Of a stretch of 6,544 nucleotides of DNA, positions 1 to 4,871 are shown piece by piece (the first letter of the stretch is position 1; each line of letters starts with the position of its first letter). This stretch comes from an uncultured Collinsella sp. (GTDB taxonomy: Bacteria; Actinomycetota; Coriobacteriia; Coriobacteriales; Coriobacteriaceae). The stretch covers positions 1 to 6,544 of the forward strand of contig URIE01000097.1 in NCBI GenBank assembly GCA_900547805.1, given 5' to 3'. A program made the position numbers and the translations under genes. The notes under the pieces were generated by a model that was given only the letters and a program-made list of their open reading frames with translations, had not been told where the DNA came from and did not search any database.

Positions 1-28
1 GGCAGCGTCAGATGTGTATAAGAGACAG
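1..28 (+). other. Nextera read-1 adapter remnant (not genomic)
   Basis: The first 28 bases match the 3' part of the Illumina Nextera read-1 adapter. GGCAGCGTC at 1-9 is followed by the 19-base Tn5 mosaic end AGATGTGTATAAGAGACAG at 10-28. This is library-preparation DNA that was not trimmed, not a transposon in the organism. Genomic sequence starts at 29. Confidence 0.97.
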
Positions 29-112
29 CTCTTTGCATGTCCGAGGACGTTCCGGAGAGAAGCCCCCGTCACGCCCCCGGATTCCCGGTGGGAGTTCTAG
101 ACCTTGTCGGCC

Positions 113-1750
113 TTAGTACATACCGCCGCCCTGCTGACCAGCGGTAGCAGCAGCGATAGCGTCCTCAAGCTGAGTGTTCTTGGGCACATCGGAGACGGTA
201 GCCTCGGTGATGAGGATCAGGCTGGCGACAGAAGCAGCGTTCTGCAGGGTGACGCGGCTAACCTTGACGGGGTCGAGGACGCCCATCTCGATCATGTCGC
301 CCCACTCGCCGTTGGCAGAGTTGAGACCCTGGCCGGCGGGCAGCTCGGCAACCTTGTCGACCACGACAGCGCCCTCAAAGCCAGCGTTCTTGGCGATGGT
401 AGCAACCGGAGCGGTCAGAGCCTTCTTGACGATGTCGACACCGATCTTCTCCTCGGGGTCGTCGAGCTCAACGGCGTCGAGCGCAGGAGCAGCGTCCATG
501 AAGGCGACGCCGCCACCGGCGACAATGCCCTCCTCGACAGCAGCGCGGGTAGCCTGCAGAGCGTCCTCGACGCGATGCTTGATCTCCTTGAGCTCGGACT
601 CGGTAGCAGCGCCGACCTTGATGACGGCAACGCCACCGGAGAGCTTGGCCAGGCGCTCCTGGAGCTTCTCGCGGTCGAAGTCAGAGGTGGTGTTCTCCAT
701 CTCACCCTTGATCTGAGCGATACGAGCGTCGATGGCCTCCTTGGAGCCAGCGCCACCGACGACGACGGTGTTGTCCTTGGAGATGGTGACGGACTTAGCG
801 GTACCGAGCATATCGGCGGTGATGTCAGCAACCTTCACGCCCAGCTCGTCCAGGGCAGCCTGGCCACCGGTGAGGACGGCGATGTCCTCGAGGATGCGCT
901 TGCGGCGATCGCCGTAGCCCGGGGCCTTGACGGCGCAGACGTTGAGGGCGCCACGGATCTTGTTGAGGACGAGGGTCGGCAGAGCCTCGCCATCGATGTC
1001 CTCAGCGATGATGAGCAGGCCACGGCCAGCGCGCTGGACAGCCTCGAGAACAGGCATGATGTCCTGGACGCTGGAGATCTTCTGGTCGGTGATGAGGATG
1101 TACGGATCCTTCATCACGGCCTCCATGCGGTCGTTATCCGTGACGAAGTAAGCGGAGACGTAGCCCTTGTCGAACTGCATGCCCTCGACGGTGTCGATGG
1201 TGATGTCGAACGTCTGGGAATCCTCGACGGTGATGACGCCGTCCTTGCCCACGACCTCCATGGCCTCGGCGATCTTCTCGCCGACCTCGGGGTCACCGGC
1301 AGAGATGGTACCGACGGAAGCAATCTGCTCCTTGGTCTCGACCGGCTTGGCCTGCTTCTTCATCTCGGCGACGGCGGCGTTGACGGCCTTGTCGATGCCG
1401 CGACGGATGGCCAGCGGGTTGGCGCCAGCGGCGACGTTGCGCAGGCCGTCGTTGACGATGGCCTGGGCGAGCAGGGTTGCGGTGGTGGTGCCGTCACCCA
1501 CGGTGTCGTTGGTCTTGGTGGCGACCTCCTTCACCAGCTGAGCGCCCATGTTCTCGATGTTGTCCTCGAGCTCGATCTCCTTAGCGACGGAAACGCCGTC
1601 GTTGGTGATGGTCGGGGCACCGAACGTGCGCTGCAGAGCGACGTAGCGGCCCTTGGGGCCCATGGTGACGGTAACGGCGTCGGCCAGAGTGTTGACGCCC
1701 TTGGCAAGCTTAGCGCGGGCATCGGTGTTGAACGTAATGTTCTTTGCCAT
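113..1750 (-). CDS. groEL: Chaperonin GroEL (Hsp60, 60 kDa subunit)
   Basis: This is the cytosolic group I chaperonin, which forms a double ring of fourteen subunits, encloses unfolded proteins under the GroES lid and folds them with ATP. The 545-residue product is full length for the family and starts MAKNITFNTDAR. Nucleotide-site residues are in place: TITNDGVSVAKE with Asp51, the GDGTTT loop at 85-90, and Asp396 in VEDAL. The cpn60 signature AAVEEGIVAGGG lies at 403-414. The apical substrate-binding part lies around 190-375. The tail ends GGGMY, a very short form of the usual GGM repeat. The start is supported by GGAGG (1761-1765) ten bases upstream. It follows groES by 96 bases on the same strand, so it is the second gene of the groESL operon. 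Between the stop (TAA) and the adapter only 84 genomic bases remain, with no convincing terminator. A 551-codon open frame on the opposite strand is a shadow of this gene. Confidence 0.98.
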   Translation of the reverse strand: MAKNITFNTDARAKLAKGVNTLADAVTVTMGPKGRYVALQRTFGAPTITNDGVSVAKEIELEDNIENMGAQLVKEVATKTNDTVGDGTTTATLLAQAIVNDGLRNVAAGANPLAIRRGIDKAVNAAVAEMKKQAKPVETKEQIASVGTISAGDPEVGEKIAEAMEVVGKDGVITVEDSQTFDITIDTVEGMQFDKGYVSAYFVTDNDRMEAVMKDPYILITDQKISSVQDIMPVLEAVQRAGRGLLIIAEDIDGEALPTLVLNKIRGALNVCAVKAPGYGDRRKRILEDIAVLTGGQAALDELGVKVADITADMLGTAKSVTISKDNTVVVGGAGSKEAIDARIAQIKGEMENTTSDFDREKLQERLAKLSGGVAVIKVGAATESELKEIKHRVEDALQATRAAVEEGIVAGGGVAFMDAAPALDAVELDDPEEKIGVDIVKKALTAPVATIAKNAGFEGAVVVDKVAELPAGQGLNSANGEWGDMIEMGVLDPVKVSRVTLQNAASVASLILITEATVSDVPKNTQLEDAIAAATAGQQGGGMY

Positions 1751-1760
1751 GGTAGGTAAT

Positions 1761-1765
1761 CCTCC
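1761..1765 (-). promoter_or_regulatory. groEL ribosome binding site
   Basis: On the minus strand the sequence reads TTTTGGAGGATT, with GGAGG ten bases before the groEL ATG at 1750. It is a full anti-16S match and fixes the start codon. Confidence 0.85.
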
Positions 1766-1780
1766 AAAAGAAATGTGACT

Positions 1781-1816
1781 CGCGTCGCCGCTTCCGAGTC
1801 CTATGCGGCGGGCGCG
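1781..1816 (-). other. Stem-loop between groES and groEL
   Basis: CGCGTCGCCGC at 1781-1791 is nearly complementary to GCGGCGGGCGCG at 1805-1816, with one small bulge, and 13 bases lie between them. A second pairing, GACTCG with CGAGTC (1777-1782 and 1795-1800), overlaps and competes with it. The hairpin falls inside the 96-base gap of the groES-groEL transcript, with no T-run after it, so it does not look like a terminator. Intercistronic hairpins in groESL messages are known in some bacteria as processing or stability sites. That role here is inference. Confidence 0.5.
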
Positions 1817-1846
1817 TTCAAAGACGAATCAGAGATTCTGACGAGA

Positions 1847-2140
1847 CTAGGCCTCGACGACGGCGTAGATGTCGTCGGCGCGCATCAGCAGATACTTCTC
1901 GCCGTCGACCTTGACCTCGTTGCCACCGAACTTACCGTAGATGACAACGTCACCGACCTTGACGTCCATGGGGATGCGCTCACCCTTGTCGTTGACCTTG
2001 CCGGCGCCAACGGCAACGATGGTGCCGCGCTGCGGCTTCTCCTGAGCGTTGCTGGCGATATACAGACCAGAAGCGGTCTTCTGCTCGGCCTCGTCGGGCT
2101 TGACCAGAACACGATCTGCAAGCGGCTTCAAAGACGACAT
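1847..2140 (-). CDS. groES: Co-chaperonin GroES (Hsp10, 10 kDa subunit)
   Basis: GroES forms the seven-subunit lid that caps the GroEL ring and closes the folding chamber in the cytosol. The 97-residue product has the usual length and order. It opens with SLKPLADRVLVKPDEAE and continues with the mobile loop around residues 17-36 (EQKTASGLYIASNAQEKP) that contacts GroEL. The core GTIVAVGAGKVND follows, then the metal-free strand region VVIYGKFGGNEVKVDGEKYLLMRADDIYAVVEA. It stops with TAG. A strong GGAGG lies eight bases before ATG (2149-2153). It is the promoter-proximal gene of the leftward groES-groEL operon, so heat-shock control of both genes should act upstream of it. Nothing is truncated or unusual in the protein itself. 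Confidence 0.97.
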   Translation of the reverse strand: MSSLKPLADRVLVKPDEAEQKTASGLYIASNAQEKPQRGTIVAVGAGKVNDKGERIPMDVKVGDVVIYGKFGGNEVKVDGEKYLLMRADDIYAVVEA

Positions 2141-2148
2141 GCTTGTTT

Positions 2149-2153
2149 CCTCC
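2149..2153 (-). promoter_or_regulatory. groES ribosome binding site
   Basis: The minus strand reads AAAAAGGAGGAAACAAGC before ATG. The GGAGG core sits eight bases upstream in an A-rich, unstructured stretch. This is an ideal site and supports the start at 2140. Confidence 0.88.
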
Positions 2154-2162
2154 TTTTTGGGC

Positions 2163-2181
2163 CGCGCGGTTATGCCGCGCG
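2163..2181 (-). promoter_or_regulatory. Stem-loop in the groES leader
   Basis: CGCGCGG at 2163-2169 and CCGCGCG at 2175-2181 form a perfect seven-pair, all G-C stem with a five-base loop. It ends about ten bases before the ribosome binding site in the groES message. The Shine-Dalgarno itself is not in the stem, so a simple RNA thermometer is not indicated. Protection of the 5' end or a role in leader processing is possible but unproven. Confidence 0.55.
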
Positions 2182-2232
2182 AATTAACCCTTTTTGTTTG
2201 CGTACGCGTTGAATGGTACCCACGAATGGCGG

Positions 2233-2268
2233 GTTATACAACACGGAGTCAAAAAATCTTATTTTTTG
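2233..2268 (-). promoter_or_regulatory. Candidate groES-groEL promoter and operator region
   Basis: On the minus strand TATAAC (2233-2238) is a plausible -10 box. TTGACT (2247-2252) looks like a -35 box but is only eight bases from it, too close to act with it; at the normal 17-base spacing only TAAGAT (2256-2261) is found. A seven-pair inverted repeat, CAAAAAA-TAAGA-TTTTTTG, covers 2250-2268 and would overlap the -35 region, a natural place for a repressor. No CIRCE (TTAGCACTC-N9-GAGTGCTAA) or HspR HAIR repeat is visible. The assignment is inferred from position and composition. Confidence 0.4.
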
Positions 2269-2277
2269 GCACTTAGA

Positions 2278-2488
2278 TTTTCTGAATGCCGGGGGATAAC
2301 TTAGCGATGCCTCCCGTGTGGCTCCGGAGGGGCGGGGCATAAGGTTTCCTGCTCGGGCAGTCCTGCTCGCACGAAGGCCACATTAAGTGGCCTTCGGCTC
2401 GTGCGGAACTCGCGATAAACCTTATGCCCCGCCCCTCCGGAGCCACACGGGAGGCAGGTTAACTAATTCGGGCCCGGCATTCAGAAAA
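2278..2488. repeat. Large nested palindrome upstream of groES
   Basis: Three pairs of inverted arms sit one inside the other. The outer pair (2278-2293 and 2473-2488, 16 bases, TTTTCTGAATGCCGGG) is perfect. The middle pair (2308-2347 and 2417-2456) is perfect over 40 bases and very GC rich. The inner pair (2368-2381 and 2387-2405) makes a 14-pair stem with a five-base bulge on the right arm and the loop ATTAA. Segments between the arms do not match each other well. Weaker matching continues outward, with GCACT at 2269-2273 against AGTGC at 2492-2496. No open frame in it looks coding, no transposase is nearby and no flanking target duplication is obvious. It could be a non-autonomous mobile element of the MITE or REP kind, a structured RNA, or a cruciform-forming site. 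There is no T-run, so it is not a standard terminator. Confidence 0.85.
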
Positions 2489-2544
2489 GTCAGTGCAGCA
2501 AAATGGCGATGCGGATAGCGACATGTGCATGGTTTTCGCTGCGC

Positions 2545-2571
2545 GCACGGGTCCCCTGGGGAGCACCGTGC
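2545..2571. other. GC-rich hairpin
   Basis: GCACGG (2545-2550) pairs with CCGTGC (2566-2571), and inside it TCCC (2552-2555) pairs with GGGA (2559-2562) around a three-base loop. The right half of the stem is also the first part of the left arm of the longer-range repeat at 2566-2803, so the two pairings exclude each other. Confidence 0.5.
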
Positions 2572-2803
2572 ATTTTTGGGAGTATTCAGCAGACTAGGAC
2601 GGCTGCATACGCGCCGGACACACCATATTGGTCCCAAGGACGCCTTCGGCCGGCGATTTTGGTCGGCAGGCAAACCCCGTCAGGACAGAAAGGCATGCCT
2701 CGCGCCGCACCGGAGCACAAAATGACGTCAATCTCTGCAACGTTACTCAGCCGCAGCGGCACAGGCAGAGCTCGCGGTGCTGAATACTCCGTTTTTTGCA
2801 CGG
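2566..2803. repeat. Inverted pair of a 25-base motif (GGAGTATTCAGC)
   Basis: The left copy, 2566-2590, reads CCGTGCA, then TTTTTG, then GGAGTATTCAGC. The right copy, 2779-2803 read on the minus strand, gives CCGTGCA, then AAAAAC, then GGAGTATTCAGC. So 19 of 25 bases match in two blocks, and the middle block is T-rich in one copy and A-rich in the other. The 188 bases between them show no gene. Two copies facing each other may mark the ends of a small element or a pair of protein-binding sites. I do not recognise the motif with certainty. Confidence 0.65.
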
Positions 2804-2911
2804 CGCGGACGGGGGTACATCAGGATCCGGAAGAACATCCCAGTCTTTTTATGCAATTCGTAATGGAAAGTACGCAAAACACCTAGAGATAGCATTGCTG
2901 CTGTCCAAATA

Positions 2912-2947
2912 GGGCGCGGGGCAGCAGCGCCTCCGCCCCGCGCGCCC
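2912..2947. other. GC-rich hairpin without a T-run
   Basis: GGGCGCGGGGC (2912-2922) pairs with GCCCCGCGCGCCC (2935-2947) with a two-base bulge and a 12-base loop. It is flanked by AAAT on the left and AAAT on the right, with no T-run on either strand. It could back up the amidohydrolase terminator or be part of a structured transcript. Confidence 0.5.
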
Positions 2948-2979
2948 AAATCAAGCAGGGCGGGGACGCTCCTAACGAA

Positions 2980-2988
2980 CCCCCCCCC
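2980..2988. repeat. Homopolymer run of nine C
   Basis: Nine C in a row (nine G on the minus strand) lie in the gap just past the amidohydrolase terminator. Such runs are prone to slippage and sequencing error. No gene reading through it looks real, so phase-variable expression is not supported. Confidence 0.8.
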
Positions 2989-2998
2989 ATTTGCAAAC

Positions 2999-3046
2999 AA
3001 ACGCGGCTCGAGCGCCATCCCAAAATAAGCTGCCCGAGCCGCGTTT
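2999..3046 (-). terminator. Intrinsic terminator of the amidohydrolase gene
   Basis: AAACGCGGCTCG (2999-3010) and CGAGCCGCGTTT (3035-3046) form a perfect 12-pair stem starting 19 bases past the stop codon of the leftward amidohydrolase. Read on the minus strand the stem ends in GCGTTT and continues TGTTTG, a short T-rich tail. The loop is long at 24 bases, but AGC and GCT can close part of it. Confidence 0.7.
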
Positions 3047-3065
3047 AACGGTAAGACATGAATAC

Positions 3066-4715
3066 TTAGCGCTCGTAGATCAGGTTGCCGGCTAGGTAGG
3101 TGGCTTGGACTTTGGTGGTTTGGAGTTCTTGGGGGTCGATGGTGAGTGGGTTTTGGTCCAGGACTACCAGGTCGGCGTATTTGCCGGGTTCTAGGCTGCC
3201 GAGGTTTTGCTCGTCGCCCGCTGCATAGGCGCTGCCCAGGGTGTAGTTGCGCAGAGCCGTTGCCGCATCGATACGCTCGCTCGGCAACCAGCCGCCCTCG
3301 GGCCAGTGGCTTTTGGGGTCTTGGCGCGTAATAGCCGTGTAGAGCACGTTCATGCTGGTAACAGGCGTGATGGGGCTGTCGGTACCGAAGGCTTGGCGAA
3401 TGCCGCGCTGCTTATAGGTTGCAAACGGCCACATGATGCGGCTGCGCTCCATGCCCAAATCGCGCTCGGGGCCGCCCGGATCGAGCGTAATGTGACAGGG
3501 CTGGCTCGAGGCAATCACGTTGAGCTTGCGCAGGCGATCGATGTCCTGGGGCAGGAGATTCTCCAGATGCTCAAGCGTATTATGGCCGTGTTGGGGCAGG
3601 CCGTAGAGCTCTGCCGCCTCCTCAAAGATATCGAGCGCGGCATGGATGGCACCGTCGCCGATGACGTGGATGCGCACGGTGTGCCCGCGCTCCGCAGCAG
3701 CCAGAACCAGCTTGCGCATGCGCTCGACGGGAACCGTCAGGCGACCTTGATCGCCCGGGAAGCGCGGGTTGGTATAGGGCTCGGTGAGATAGGCCGTGTG
3801 TTCGCTCGAAACGCCGTCGAAGAACTGCTTAAAACCAGGCGCCGAGAGCAGCGCGTTGTTCGCGTAGCGGGTCTGCAGTTCTTCTAAGCGCGATTGGTCA
3901 TCCAGCAACGTGGGGAACAGATGGGCTCGGATGCCCAGCTTGCCGGCTGCCTGTAGCTTGTCGTAGACATCGTCGCGGATAAAATCGCAGCCCGGCATAG
4001 GCATGAGCGACATATCGCAGATCGAGGTGATACCCTGCTCGGCCATACGCCTCATTTGATCGGCGTAAGCGCTTGCAATGCGATCCTCCCCCAGCCACTC
4101 AAGGCAGCGCGGTAGCAGCTGCATGGCAGCCGCCTCGTGAGCAATGCCCGTGAGCTCGCCGCTTGCTTCCTTGTCGTAGCCACCGCCCGCTGGCGGCTCG
4201 CTGTCGCGCGTGACGCCGAGCGCCTCGAGTGCGCGGCTGTTGAGCCAAAGCGTGTGCCCGTCGCCCGAATACATAACGCAGGGACGATCGGGGAATGCCG
4301 CATCGAGCGACGCCTTGGTAGGATGCTCGGGCGGGTCCCAACGGTAGTCGCGCCAGCCCTGAGTCACAACCCAAGCGTCGTCGGGCAGGTCCTGGGAAAA
4401 CTCGAGCGCATGTTGCACCAGCGCCGCCTCGGACGTGCCCATATCCATGAGCATGTACGGCGAGGAACCGACCGAGGTATGGAAGAAGTGCAGATGAGCG
4501 TCATGGAAACCGGGGCAGACAAACTGCTCGCCGTAGTCGATAACCGGCGTGGCGGCAGGCGCGGCGGCAATCACGTCATCGGGCGCACCGACTGCGACGA
4601 TACGGTCGCCTGCGATGGCAATCGCCAGCTCGCGGGCGGTATCGATGCCGTCTTGCGCGGTGAACACGTTTTTAGAGCGGATAATCCGATCGATATGTTG
4701 CATGGGCATCCCCAT
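3066..4715 (-). CDS. YtcJ-like metal-dependent amidohydrolase
   Basis: This is a member of the amidohydrolase superfamily close to YtcJ and N-substituted formamide deformylase (COG1574, Amidohydro_3), hydrolases that use a metal ion to cleave C-N bonds. The 549-residue length is normal. An N-terminal beta-sandwich part (residues about 5-66) leads to PGFHDAHLHFF with the metal ligands His74 and His76. The family block FFDGVSSEHTAYL comes mid-protein. His350 and His358 lie in IHVIGDGAIH, His383 in TLEHLE and Asp446 in FGTDSPITP. A C-terminal sandwich segment ends LEPGKYADLVVLDQNP. No signal peptide is seen, so it is probably cytosolic. ATGs at 4715, 4709 and 4703 are in frame within five codons and the ribosome site is weak (GAG or GGGG), so the start is uncertain by a few residues. 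The open frame runs on to 6380, but that part is the reverse of the neighbouring M20 gene. It diverges from that gene across 156 bases. The substrate is unknown. Confidence 0.9.
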   Translation of the reverse strand: MGMPMQHIDRIIRSKNVFTAQDGIDTARELAIAIAGDRIVAVGAPDDVIAAAPAATPVIDYGEQFVCPGFHDAHLHFFHTSVGSSPYMLMDMGTSEAALVQHALEFSQDLPDDAWVVTQGWRDYRWDPPEHPTKASLDAAFPDRPCVMYSGDGHTLWLNSRALEALGVTRDSEPPAGGGYDKEASGELTGIAHEAAAMQLLPRCLEWLGEDRIASAYADQMRRMAEQGITSICDMSLMPMPGCDFIRDDVYDKLQAAGKLGIRAHLFPTLLDDQSRLEELQTRYANNALLSAPGFKQFFDGVSSEHTAYLTEPYTNPRFPGDQGRLTVPVERMRKLVLAAAERGHTVRIHVIGDGAIHAALDIFEEAAELYGLPQHGHNTLEHLENLLPQDIDRLRKLNVIASSQPCHITLDPGGPERDLGMERSRIMWPFATYKQRGIRQAFGTDSPITPVTSMNVLYTAITRQDPKSHWPEGGWLPSERIDAATALRNYTLGSAYAAGDEQNLGSLEPGKYADLVVLDQNPLTIDPQELQTTKVQATYLAGNLIYER

Positions 4716-4871
4716 CTCTGGCAGGAAATTCAACACCCCCGAGTGTACTCCCCCGCCCTTGTAACAAAACCCCAAGCGGCAAACGGCAACTTTACCAGCC
4801 CTAGCGGCAGGTGGCATACTGGAGAGAGCCTGTACGATTTTGCGATCAACCCAGCAAGGAGCAAATCGACC
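4716..4871. promoter_or_regulatory. Shared control region of the divergent hydrolase genes
   Basis: This 156-base gap must hold both promoters. For the rightward gene, TTTACC (4791-4796) and CATACT (4815-4820) with 18 bases between are a fair but weak sigma-70 pair. No clear pair was found for the leftward gene. Two small palindromes, GAGTGTACTC (4741-4750) and TTGTAACAA (4759-4767), and a doubled CGGCAA (4777-4789) are possible regulator sites. Such short matches can be chance. Confidence 0.4.
4856..4861 (+). promoter_or_regulatory. Ribosome binding site of the M20 hydrolase
   Basis: AAGGAG lies ten bases before ATG at 4872. It decides the start, because the open frame itself continues far upstream (to 4137) through the reverse of the amidohydrolase gene. 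Confidence 0.8.

Larger units (their letters stand above)
2489..2998. other. Long non-coding stretch with several inverted repeats
   Basis: About 510 bases between the large palindrome and the amidohydrolase terminator hold no credible gene. Open frames of up to 127 codons exist on both strands. They lack ribosome binding sites, use codons such as ATA, AGG and ACA that the neighbouring genes avoid, and run through the repeats. The stretch contains the hairpin at 2545-2571, the paired motif at 2566-2590 and 2779-2803, the GC hairpin at 2912-2947 and the C9 run at 2980-2988. No tRNA-like or rRNA-like sequence was seen. Confidence 0.6.

Noticed and set aside
29..112. Terminator after groEL
   Set aside because: Only a four-pair CCGG stem at 78-89 and no T-run on the minus strand; the transcript may continue beyond the contig.
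104..1759. 551-codon open frame on the plus strand opposite groEL
   Set aside because: It mirrors groEL almost exactly, has no ribosome binding site, and its Leu/Asp/Gly/Val-rich product is what the reverse frame of a GC-rich, codon-biased gene gives.
2278..2488. CRISPR array, tRNA cluster or ordinary terminator as explanation of the palindrome
   Set aside because: There are no direct repeats with spacers, no tRNA cloverleaf and no T-run; only nested inverted arms are seen.
2503..2886. 127-codon open frame in the non-coding stretch
   Set aside because: No Shine-Dalgarno, codons unlike those of the neighbours, no recognisable motif, and it reads through both copies of the inverted motif.
2743..3018. 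91-codon minus-strand open frame
   Set aside because: It begins inside the amidohydrolase terminator, crosses the C9 run and the GC hairpin, and has no ribosome site.
4137..4871. Upstream extension of the M20 hydrolase to a 732-residue protein
   Set aside because: It is antisense to the amidohydrolase, lacks family similarity, and AAGGAG plus ATG at 4872 marks the real start.
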